DNA from: Gammaproteobacteria bacterium
GTDB taxonomy: Bacteria; Pseudomonadota; Gammaproteobacteria; UBA9214
Direction: 5' to 3'
Length of the DNA stretch: 11,584 nt
Assembly: GCA_030599705.1 (NCBI GenBank)
Contig: JAUVNM010000023.1
Location: 1 to 11,584 of the forward strand
Part shown: positions 1 to 6,781 of the stretch, piece after piece
Layout: each line of letters opens with the position of its first letter
Numbering within the stretch: position 1 is the stretch's first letter
Notes under the pieces: model-generated
The model's input: the letters and a program-made list of their open reading frames with translations, nothing else
Databases searched by the model: none
What the model was told of the DNA's origin: nothing
Position numbers and translations under genes: made by a program

Positions 1-992
1 TCTCGATATTTACCATTCACAACCTGGCCAACCAGGGACAATACGACAGTAAGACCTTCAACGCATTTCGCCTGCCGCCGGAGTGGTGGTCAATGGAAGC
101 CATGGAATTCCACAATTCGTTCTCCTTTATCAAGGGCGGGCTGGTGTTCGCGGACTGGCTGACAACGGTCAGCCCGTCCTACGCGGAGGAAATTCGCACC
201 CGGGAATTCGGCTGCGGGCTCGAAGGCCTGCTCGGTCACCGCCGCGACACCCTGACCGGCATCCTGAACGGGATTGACTACTCGGTGTGGAACCCCGGCC
301 GTGATCTGCTGATTCCGACCCAGTTCAACCATCGTTCGCTGTTCCACAAACGTGAAAACAAGAACGCCGTACAGGAGCATTTTTCCCTGCCCCGCCAGGA
401 CGATACCCCGCTGTTTGTTATCATCAGCCGACTGGTGGAACAGAAAGGCATCGACCTGGTCATCGATATTCTGCCGGACCTGGTAAAACAGGGCGCACAG
501 CTCGCGGTCCTCGGCAGTGGCGACAAAACCATCGAGACCGCACTGCGCAAGGCCAGGCGCAGTTACGCGGAACATGTCGGGATTCACACCGGTTACGACG
601 AATCACTTGCGCATTTACTGGAAGCCGGCGGAGACCTGTTCCTGATGCCGTCCCGCTTTGAACCCTGCGGACTCAACCAGTTATACAGCCTGCGTTACGG
701 TACTGTGCCCATTGTCAGGAGTACCGGCGGCCTGGCCGACACGGTGGTGGACACCACAGCGGAAACGCTGGCCAATAACACCGCCACCGGCTTCTGTTTC
801 CAGAAGGCCTCGGCAGCGGCGCTCTGGAGCGCGGTGCAACGCGCCCTCAAGTGCTACCGGGAGCCGGACAGCTGGAGCCGGATCGTCGACACTGGCATGC
901 ACCAGGACTTCAGCTGGAAACGCAGCGCCGGACGCTATATTGAACTCTACCAGCAGGTACTCGATGGCAGCCAAACCCGGATCGTATCGTAG
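1..992 (+). CDS. glgA: Glycogen synthase, C-terminal two thirds (5' end cut by window)
   Basis: GlgA transfers glucose from ADP-glucose to the non-reducing end of a growing alpha-1,4-glucan in the cytoplasm (GT5 family, GT-B fold). The reading frame is open from base 3, so the gene begins upstream of the window; 329 residues are encoded here against about 480 in the E. coli enzyme. The fragment opens with FTIHNLANQG, matching the conserved HNLAYQG segment of the N-terminal Rossmann domain. Next come KGGLVFADWLTTVSPSYAEEI-type residues (bases 135-195) and the start of the C-terminal domain with ISRLVEQKGID (about 420-455), the loop that carries the conserved Lys-Gly of the sugar-nucleotide site. 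The catalytic-site signature SRFEPCGLNQLYSLRYGT has its glutamate codon at 660-662. The stop TAG is at 990-992. An in-frame ATG at 93 is internal to the conserved domain and is not the start. Function is secure; substrate preference (ADP- versus UDP-glucose) is inferred from family. Confidence 0.95.
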   Translation, partial: SIFTIHNLANQGQYDSKTFNAFRLPPEWWSMEAMEFHNSFSFIKGGLVFADWLTTVSPSYAEEIRTREFGCGLEGLLGHRRDTLTGILNGIDYSVWNPGRDLLIPTQFNHRSLFHKRENKNAVQEHFSLPRQDDTPLFVIISRLVEQKGIDLVIDILPDLVKQGAQLAVLGSGDKTIETALRKARRSYAEHVGIHTGYDESLAHLLEAGGDLFLMPSRFEPCGLNQLYSLRYGTVPIVRSTGGLADTVVDTTAETLANNTATGFCFQKASAAALWSAVQRALKCYREPDSWSRIVDTGMHQDFSWKRSAGRYIELYQQVLDGSQTRIVS

Positions 993-1012
993 AATTTTAT
1001 TATTATCAGTAA

Positions 1013-1033
1013 ATTGCAGAATATTTCTGCAAT
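1013..1033. repeat. Perfect 21-bp palindrome downstream of glgA
   Basis: Arms ATTGCAGAA (1013-1021) and TTCTGCAAT (1025-1033) are exact reverse complements around a 3-nt centre, 20 bp after the glgA stop. As RNA it would form a 9-bp stem with a triloop, able to protect the glgA 3' end. No T-tract follows on the plus strand, so it is not a classical intrinsic terminator in that direction. As DNA it could be a dimeric-repressor operator upstream of the ppc promoter. The sequence does not decide between these. Confidence 0.6.
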
Positions 1034-1055
1034 CTACTCCAATAACCCGGGGACA

Positions 1056-1083
1056 CTGAAAATACCCGGACACGGGTTATAAT
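1056..1083 (+). promoter_or_regulatory. Putative sigma70 promoter of ppc
   Basis: A perfect TATAAT -10 lies at 1078-1083. A weak -35 (CTGAAA, 4 of 6 to TTGACA) sits at 1056-1061 with a 16-bp spacer, predicting transcription from about 1090 and a leader of about 40 nt. An 8-bp inverted repeat, ATAACCCG (1042-1049) and CGGGTTAT (1073-1080), brackets the -35 and runs into the -10, a geometry suitable for an operator. The perfect -10 is seen directly; promoter activity is inferred. Confidence 0.5.
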
Positions 1084-1103
1084 CCCAGCCCCGAAGTAAC
1101 CAG

Positions 1104-1128
1104 GCCACGCATTGCCGTGGCTTTTTTT
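1104..1128 (+). terminator. Intrinsic-terminator-like hairpin abutting the ppc start
   Basis: Stem GCCACG (1104-1109) and CGTGGC (1116-1121) with a 6-nt loop is followed at once by seven T residues (1122-1128). The ppc ATG begins at 1131. It can end glgA transcripts. It also lies downstream of the putative ppc promoter, so ppc transcripts would have to read through it. It occupies the place where a Shine-Dalgarno sequence would normally be, and none is present. Confidence 0.65.
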
Positions 1129-1130
1129 AT

Positions 1131-3959
1131 ATGACGGAAACTACGGCACACTTCGAGCAACCACGAGACCGCCTGCTACGCAGCCGGGTACGGTTGTTTG
1201 GCAACCTGCTCGGTGAAGTCATGAGCGAGCAGGCCGGTGCCGGGGTGCTGTCCGCCGTTGAAACCCTGCGCAAGGGGTACATCCGGCTGCGCAAACAGGA
1301 AAACCCGGCAGCGCGCAAGCGACTGTCGCGGCTCATCGACGGGCTGCAACCCAACGAACTCACCTACGTCGTTCGTGCATTCAACATCTACTTCAGCCTG
1401 GTCAACATCGCGGAAGAGGCGTTTCAGCACCAGCAGCGCCGCCGCCAGGCACACGCCAACGGGCCGCTGTGGACCGGCTCGTTTGCCCGGACATTGCAGG
1501 ATTTTCACGCCGGGGGTACCACCCCGGCCCAACTGCAGGAACTGCTGGACCAGGCACTCTACCTGCCCGTTTTTACCGCACACCCGACCGAGGCCATCCG
1601 GCGCACCGTCATGTATGTCCTGCGGCGTGTCTTTCTCACCAGTGAAAAACTGGATGACCGGCGCCTCAACAAAGACGAACGCGACGAAATCACCGGCGAA
1701 CTCAAGCGCCAGATCCAGGTGCTCTGGAAGACTGATGAGGTACGCCTGCACAAGCCGACGGTTGAGGATGAGATTCGCAACGGGCTCTACTACTTCAGGG
1801 AAAGCCTGTTCGATGCCGTCCCGCAAACCTATCGCTATCTTGAAAAAGCCATTACCCGCGTCTACGGCAGCGGCACAGCAGAGACTCCCGTCTCCGTGCC
1901 CGGCGGACTGCTCCGGTTCGGCTCGTGGATCGGCGGTGACCGTGACGGTAACCCGTTTGTCAAACCCGAAATCACGCGCATGGCATTGCGCACCCATACC
2001 CAGCAGACCCTGATTGCCTACCTGCACCGCGTGGAGGCACTCAACTACCGGCTGACGCATTCCTCGCGTCTGTGCTCGTTTTCGAGTGCGTTGCTGGACA
2101 GCATCCAGTCGGATGAAGAGTATTTCGGGGCCACCTTTGCCGGCTACCCGCAGCGCTACAGGCATGAACCCTACCGGCGCAAGCTGGCCATTATTCGCCA
2201 CCGTCTCAAGCTGAACCTGCAGGCCGTCAGTGAGCGGCTGGAAAATCCGGATATCGACATCGCGACCCAGACCATCGGCTATGCGACCGAGCAGGAACTG
2301 TTACAGGACTTGCTGCTGATCCGCGCATCGCTGCATGCCAACGGGGATGCCAACCTCGCCGATGACAAGCTGAAGGACATGATCCGGCTGGTCGAGACCT
2401 TCGGGTTCTTCCTCATGCACCTGGATATCCGCCAGGAATCGACCCGCCATACCGGGGCCATCAGCGAATTGTGCCGGGTTCTGCACGACGGCACTGACTA
2501 TGACGCCATGGATGAACCGGCGCGCCAGCAATTCCTCAGCCAGGCGCTGGACTCCCCTGCCCCGTCAATCGAACGCGACACACTTTCCGATGACACACGG
2601 GAAACCCTGGAAGTGTTCGATGTCATGCGCAACATGCAGCAGGAAGTCAGCCCCAACGCCTTCGGAAACTATGTCATCTCGATGACGCACAACGCCAGTC
2701 ACGTACTCGAAGTCATGTACCTCGGCTGGTTGTGCGGCCTGGCCGGCAGGCAGGATGGTGAGTGGTTCTGCAACCTGCGCATCAGCCCGTTGTTTGAAAC
2801 CATCGACGATCTTGAACATGTCGAGGAGGTCCTGTCGCAGTTGCTCGGCAACGCACCCTACCGGGCACTGCTCGACTGCGCACGCAACTGCCAGGAAATC
2901 ATGCTCGGCTACTCGGACTCTTGCAAGGATGGCGGCATTCTCGCCTCCACCTGGAACCTGTACGAGGCACAGAAAAAGATCATTGCCATCACCGACAAAC
3001 ATGGCATCCACTGCCGGCTGTTCCATGGGCGCGGCGGCACCATCGGCCGCGGCGGCGGTCCGACCCATGATTCGATACTCTCCCAGCCGCCGGGAACCGT
3101 GCACGGGCAGATCAAGTTCACCGAGCAGGGCGAAGTACTGCGTTACAAATACAGCAATGTAGAAACGGCGGTCTATGAACTGTCGGTCGGCATCACCGGG
3201 CTGTTGAAGGCGAGCCGCACCGTCGGCGATCCGCAGGCAGTCGACCGCCGCGACCACATGGGCGTCATGGATGAACTGACCCGGATTGGCGAACAGACCT
3301 ACCGCGACCTCATTGATGACACACCGGGCCTGTTCGACTATTTTTACGAGGTTACCCCGGTGACCGAGATCGGCCTGCTGAATATCGGCTCGCGGCCCTC
3401 GCACCGCAAGCAGCAGGACCGTTCCAAGACGTCCATCCGGGCCATCCCCTGGGTATTTGGCTGGGCACAGTCACGGCATACCCTGCCGGCCTGGTTCGGG
3501 CTGGGCACCGCGCTGGAGACCTGGCGCAGCAACGACCCGGCGCGGCTGGCGCGGCTGCAGACCATGTACCGGGAATGGCCGTTCTTCCGTTCCCTGCTGG
3601 GCAATATCCAGATGGCCCTGTTCAAGGGCGAAATGAATATTGCCCATGAATACACGCACCTCGCCACAGACCAGGAAGCAGCCGAAACCATCTACAGCAA
3701 GATACGCGATGAATACCAGCGCACCGTGATGCAGGTACTGCACGTCAGCGGACTGCACCAGCTGCTCGATGACAACTCGTCACTCGGCCTGTCACTGTAC
3801 CGCCGCAATCCCTACCTGGATCCGCTCAATAATATCCAGATCACCCTGCTCGCACGTTACCGAAATACCGAAATCACCGACCACCAGCGCGAGCGCTGGC
3901 TGCCGCCGCTGCTGCGCTCCATCAATGCCATCGCCAGCGGCATGCGCAATACCGGCTGA
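1131..3959 (+). CDS. ppc: Phosphoenolpyruvate carboxylase
   Basis: PEPC carboxylates phosphoenolpyruvate with bicarbonate to give oxaloacetate and phosphate, the anaplerotic feed of the TCA cycle; it is a cytoplasmic homotetramer. The 942-residue product (E. coli 883) is complete. It shows the first active-site signature FTAHPTEAIRR with catalytic His151, GGDRDGNPFV (268-277), GYSDSCKDGG (593-602), the glycine loop FHGRGGTIGRGGGP (631-644), GSRPSHRK (753-760) and the invariant C-terminus MRNTG. Lys832 in MALFKGEMNIA and Asn941 match the region that binds the allosteric inhibitor aspartate in E. coli, so feedback inhibition is likely. The first ATG is the only plausible start, because family similarity begins near residue 13 and the upstream bases are the terminator-like T-tract. 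There is no Shine-Dalgarno sequence; the leader just before the ATG is U-rich. The extra length over E. coli is spread through insertions. No frameshift is seen. Confidence 0.98.
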   Translation: MTETTAHFEQPRDRLLRSRVRLFGNLLGEVMSEQAGAGVLSAVETLRKGYIRLRKQENPAARKRLSRLIDGLQPNELTYVVRAFNIYFSLVNIAEEAFQHQQRRRQAHANGPLWTGSFARTLQDFHAGGTTPAQLQELLDQALYLPVFTAHPTEAIRRTVMYVLRRVFLTSEKLDDRRLNKDERDEITGELKRQIQVLWKTDEVRLHKPTVEDEIRNGLYYFRESLFDAVPQTYRYLEKAITRVYGSGTAETPVSVPGGLLRFGSWIGGDRDGNPFVKPEITRMALRTHTQQTLIAYLHRVEALNYRLTHSSRLCSFSSALLDSIQSDEEYFGATFAGYPQRYRHEPYRRKLAIIRHRLKLNLQAVSERLENPDIDIATQTIGYATEQELLQDLLLIRASLHANGDANLADDKLKDMIRLVETFGFFLMHLDIRQESTRHTGAISELCRVLHDGTDYDAMDEPARQQFLSQALDSPAPSIERDTLSDDTRETLEVFDVMRNMQQEVSPNAFGNYVISMTHNASHVLEVMYLGWLCGLAGRQDGEWFCNLRISPLFETIDDLEHVEEVLSQLLGNAPYRALLDCARNCQEIMLGYSDSCKDGGILASTWNLYEAQKKIIAITDKHGIHCRLFHGRGGTIGRGGGPTHDSILSQPPGTVHGQIKFTEQGEVLRYKYSNVETAVYELSVGITGLLKASRTVGDPQAVDRRDHMGVMDELTRIGEQTYRDLIDDTPGLFDYFYEVTPVTEIGLLNIGSRPSHRKQQDRSKTSIRAIPWVFGWAQSRHTLPAWFGLGTALETWRSNDPARLARLQTMYREWPFFRSLLGNIQMALFKGEMNIAHEYTHLATDQEAAETIYSKIRDEYQRTVMQVLHVSGLHQLLDDNSSLGLSLYRRNPYLDPLNNIQITLLARYRNTEITDHQRERWLPPLLRSINAIASGMRNTG

Positions 3960-4005
3960 GGCAGTCACACCCGGCACGTCTTTCCCGCACGGAACAGGAA
4001 TGGGT

Positions 4006-4011
4006 TATAGT
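4006..4011 (+). promoter_or_regulatory. Possible -10 element before the receiver-domain gene
   Basis: TATAGT (4006-4011, 5 of 6 to consensus) lies in the context GGGTTATAGT, very like the GGGTTATAAT of the ppc promoter. The expected start site would be near 4018, giving a leader of about 28 nt. No convincing -35 is seen at 16-19 bp spacing, so this is a weak call. The 86-bp gap after ppc otherwise holds nothing recognisable. Confidence 0.3.
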
Positions 4012-4045
4012 TGGCAGGTCTCCATGGGGCAGATTAAATATACCA

Positions 4046-5389
4046 ATGACTTATCGGCTGGCACTGGTTGTAGATGATTCAAAAACAGCGCGCGTCACGC
4101 TCAGGCGCATGCTGGAAAAACAGGGCCTTGACGTAACCACCCTGGAGTCGGCGCCCGAGGCGCTGGACTACCTTGTCAGCAGCACCCCCGATATCATCTT
4201 CATGGACCACATGATGCCGGATATGGACGGCTTCGAGGCCGTCGAGGCCATCAAGAACAACCCGGACACCGCCACCATCCCCATCATGATGTACACCTCC
4301 AAGGGCGGTGACCAGTATGCCAGCGAGGCGCGCGCCCTCGGGGCGGTCGGTATCCTGCCGAAACAGGTCCAGCCGGCAGCACTGTTCGAGGTGCTGAACA
4401 AGCTTGGCCTGGTGCAGGACCGGCGCACCCGGAGAGACGACGCCGCAAGTCGTGCAGTCATGATGGAGCCGGCAAATGACAGCCCCGCCCGGGACGACGA
4501 CGGGGGCATGCAGGAAATCGCGCGCCAGGCCGCCATCTCGGCCGAGCACGCCCAGGAGCTGCATTCCCGGTTCGGCGACCTGCTGATCCAGCACAACAGC
4601 GTAATCGAAGAAGACCTCAGCGAGATCAAGTCAAAGCTCGAGCGATTTGCCAGTAGCGGACCGCTATTTTTGCTGCTGCGCCGGGCCGGCCTGTTCATCC
4701 CGCTTGTTGTGCTGCTGGTCATGCTGATCCCGTTGATCTGGCTGCACAAGGTCAACAGTGAAACCCGGTTGAAACTCGATATTGCCAGGAACCAGGCGGC
4801 TCGCCTGCAGGCGTCCGCACAACAACCGGACCGGAACCGTACCGGGACAGTGCCGGCACCGGCAGACCAGACGGTCATCGAGACGCCAGCGCGCAAGCAA
4901 CCGGTGGCGCTGTTCAACAGTCTTGCCTGGGCCGTTAACCTCGGTGGTCAGTACGACGTACAGGAGGAGGCCTTTGGCGACCACCGCCTTGCCATTGTCT
5001 ACGAGTTGATCTCAAGGCTGAATTCCCTGGGCTTCAAGGGCACGGTCCGGCTGGAATCGCACCTGGGAGAATTCTGCCTCACCGGCAACGAGGTGGACGG
5101 GTTTGTACTGGCCCCTGGCGATCTGCCGGTGCGTGAATGTTCCCGCTACGGTCATCCGCTGCAGCAACTTCCGCAGCTTGGCGAACGCCAGTCCATCGCC
5201 TTTGCCAACTTCCTGTCTGCATCGCCGCTGCTCAATGAAAGTGATATCCATATCGAAATCGTTGCGCACCGGTATGACCGGCCGCACCTGAAGTACCCGT
5301 CTCGTGCATCGGACCTGCCCGCCGATAAATGGAACCGGATTGCGGCTGCCAATAACCGCATCGATGTCATCCTGGATCCGGCGGAATAA
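4046..5389 (+). CDS. Membrane-anchored CheY-like receiver protein with unknown periplasmic domain
   Basis: The 447-residue protein starts with a full receiver domain (about 1-122): acidic pair Asp10-Asp11, phosphoacceptor Asp54 in FMDHMMPDMDG, Thr84-Ser85, and Lys106 in LPKQ. It is therefore expected to be phosphorylated by a histidine kinase. A charged, probably helical linker (about 150-205) leads to one strong membrane segment, residues 214-233 (LFIPLVVLLVMLIPLIW), preceded by Arg212-Arg213. Because the receiver must be cytoplasmic, the remaining 210 residues should lie in the periplasm. After a short helical and Pro/Gln-rich tether they form a domain (about 285-447) that I do not recognise; it carries Cys344 and Cys365. 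Its end, with ERQSIAFANFL and later NNRIDVILDP, faintly recalls OmpA-like domains. There is no DNA-binding or enzymatic output domain. The ATG at 4046 is chosen because the receiver fold starts at once; the ribosome site is weak (GGGG, 16 nt upstream). No kinase is adjacent. Confidence 0.85.
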   Translation: MTYRLALVVDDSKTARVTLRRMLEKQGLDVTTLESAPEALDYLVSSTPDIIFMDHMMPDMDGFEAVEAIKNNPDTATIPIMMYTSKGGDQYASEARALGAVGILPKQVQPAALFEVLNKLGLVQDRRTRRDDAASRAVMMEPANDSPARDDDGGMQEIARQAAISAEHAQELHSRFGDLLIQHNSVIEEDLSEIKSKLERFASSGPLFLLLRRAGLFIPLVVLLVMLIPLIWLHKVNSETRLKLDIARNQAARLQASAQQPDRNRTGTVPAPADQTVIETPARKQPVALFNSLAWAVNLGGQYDVQEEAFGDHRLAIVYELISRLNSLGFKGTVRLESHLGEFCLTGNEVDGFVLAPGDLPVRECSRYGHPLQQLPQLGERQSIAFANFLSASPLLNESDIHIEIVAHRYDRPHLKYPSRASDLPADKWNRIAAANNRIDVILDPAE

Positions 5390-5445
5390 TACAACCCCGA
5401 ATAACAACACAACAATTCTGGCCCGGATAAAATGCAGTGGAATCA

Positions 5446-5527
5446 GGTTCGCCAGCAAGCTGGCTCCTACAGGTGCCTGAATGTCCATCCGTGGTATTGT
5501 CTGTAGGAGCGGGCTTGCCCGCGAACT
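5446..5527. repeat. Inverted pair of REP-like elements (REPIN/BIME)
   Basis: Two 27-nt elements face each other across a 28-nt spacer: one at 5446-5472 (minus orientation) and one at 5501-5527 (plus). Both read CTGTAGGAGC, then a short hairpin, then GCGAAC. They match at 22 of 27 positions. Four of the five differences are paired compensatory changes inside the hairpin stem (CCAG-CTTG-CTGG against CGGG-CTTG-CCCG arms). The GTAGGAGC head and small GC hairpin are the hallmark of gammaproteobacterial REPs mobilised by RAYT (IS200-like Y1) transposases. No RAYT gene is in the window. The position between convergent genes is typical, and the long hairpin could also protect or end both transcripts. 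Confidence 0.8.
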
Positions 5528-5601
5528 CAGGTGGTAAAAGCTTCCGCGTCCTGCTCTCCCCCCTCGCCTACAGCCACGACCTCAATATTGTGGGACGGCA
5601 G

Positions 5602-5619
5602 TGGACTATATGGACTATA
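5602..5619. repeat. 9-bp perfect tandem duplication over a stop codon
   Basis: TGGACTATA occurs twice in tandem (5602-5610 and 5611-5619). On the minus strand this places the HEAT-repeat gene's TAG (5617-5615) and a second in-frame TAG (5608-5606) nine bases apart. It is probably a replication-slippage duplication. The rest of the 5390-5614 spacer, apart from the REP pair, shows nothing recognisable. Confidence 0.6.
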
Positions 5620-6781
5620 GATTCGCCAGCTCGACGAAGTCATCAGGCGGACGGGTAAAACGGTGTATCAATTCAATAGAACGTCCTGCGACAGCAATCA
5701 GATCACCATTTGCATCGACTCCGGCCAGTGACTCAAGCAAGGTTATCTCCGCTTTCCCGCCGGTATAGCCAAGGATTGCCGTTGCATATAGCTGCCCCTG
5801 TCCCCCGCTATTGACAGCCAGGCGCCGTACAGCAGCTACGACCGGCTGACCGATACGGATCAATGCCGCGGCCGCCCGGCCCTGCACCTCAGGATCGGGA
5901 TCTGCCAGTGCCTGCAACAAACCGGGAATGGCCCCGGGTTGTCCCAGCTCCCCCAGACGAAATGCAGCCCAGGTTCGACGTGCAAGCGGGCCCCTGCCAC
6001 CGAGCACATCAGCGAGCGACTGAACCGGGTCTGAACCTGACAACTGTTCGATCTTCCAGAGCGCCTCGGCCGCGGCCTGGCGTATTGATGCCCCGGGGTC
6101 CGCAGTCAGTGAAGCCAGGTAAGCGGCTGCTTCCGGACGGCCGAGCTCACCCAGCGCCATCACCATCCACAGGCGCAGCCGTGGATCGCCCGCGGCAACA
6201 ACCATCGGCATGACACCACGCTCATCGCCCATCCGGGCAATGGCATTGGCTGCACTCACCGGATTGTTGCGCGACTGGATGGCCTCAATCAACGCCGGTA
6301 CGGCGCGCCGGTCACCGATCATGCCCAGTGACTGGATCGCACACAGACGCAGGTCCCGGTTGCCGGGATCAAACGCCGCTTCGGTCAGTGCGCTGAGGGC
6401 CCGCGGATCCTTCAGATGCCCCAGTGCGCTGGCCATGATGCAGACACGAATGGTACCCGCGGGGTCGCGCATGGCCCGGATAACGGCCTCCACGGCACGC
6501 GGATCGCGCCGCTCCGAGAGTGCCCTGGCCGCCTGCCAGCGAGCCTGCGGCTGCGCGGACCCGAGATCCCTCAGCAGGACTTTCGACGGGGTACCGGCCG
6601 CTGCCGGCACACGCGCCCCGCCGGCAAAGTGAAACGTGGTCGCACTGCCCAGTTCCGCCTCCAGCAAGCGCTGCTGGATGTCCGCATGGATATCGAACGG
6701 TACCGCCGGTTGCCACAACAGGAAAACGCCGATGGCGGCGGCCCCGGCAGATAACCCGCGATACAGCCAGTTACTTTTCAT
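5615..6781 (-). CDS. Membrane-anchored HEAT-repeat (PBS-lyase type) protein
   Basis: The 388-residue protein begins with a short positive N-terminus and a hydrophobic segment (about 9-27, GLSAGAAAIGVFLLW), either an uncleaved anchor or a signal peptide, so the rest should be periplasmic. From about residue 65 to 350 it is a run of 8-9 HEAT/Armadillo-like helical repeats of roughly 30 residues. Examples are QARWQAARALSERRDPRAV, LRLCAIQSLGMIGDRRAVP and ARRTWAAFRLGELGQPGAIP. Such solenoids bind other proteins; no catalytic residues are seen. The similarity to phycobilin-lyase HEAT repeats is structural and does not imply that activity. Its ATG (6781-6779) lies inside the end of the DUF255 gene, overlapping by 11 bp. 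A good Shine-Dalgarno (AGAGGA, 6792-6787, 5-nt spacer) supports that start and implies translational coupling. It is the last gene of the tatD-DUF255-HEAT operon. The partner is unknown; the co-transcribed exported DUF255 protein is the obvious guess. Confidence 0.85.
   Translation of the reverse strand: MKSNWLYRGLSAGAAAIGVFLLWQPAVPFDIHADIQQRLLEAELGSATTFHFAGGARVPAAAGTPSKVLLRDLGSAQPQARWQAARALSERRDPRAVEAVIRAMRDPAGTIRVCIMASALGHLKDPRALSALTEAAFDPGNRDLRLCAIQSLGMIGDRRAVPALIEAIQSRNNPVSAANAIARMGDERGVMPMVVAAGDPRLRLWMVMALGELGRPEAAAYLASLTADPGASIRQAAAEALWKIEQLSGSDPVQSLADVLGGRGPLARRTWAAFRLGELGQPGAIPGLLQALADPDPEVQGRAAAALIRIGQPVVAAVRRLAVNSGGQGQLYATAILGYTGGKAEITLLESLAGVDANGDLIAVAGRSIELIHRFTRPPDDFVELANL

Noticed and set aside
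1176..2201. Open frame of 341 codons antisense to ppc
   Set aside because: It lies fully opposite the conserved ppc coding sequence, has no recognisable domain, and is rich in the residues expected from reading GC-rich codons backwards. A similar 279-codon antisense frame at 2565-3404 is rejected for the same reason.
5446..5527. CRISPR-like repeat
   Set aside because: There are only two units, in inverted rather than direct orientation, with internal hairpins typical of REPs.
5395..5614. Small gene in the convergent spacer (a 73-codon open frame at 5437-5658)
   Set aside because: It is made largely of the REP pair and runs antisense into the HEAT gene; it has no ribosome site or protein similarity that I can see.
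5615..6781. Phycobilin lyase (PBS-lyase HEAT repeats)
   Set aside because: The repeats are generic; there is no phycobiliprotein context, and an N-terminal membrane anchor is present.
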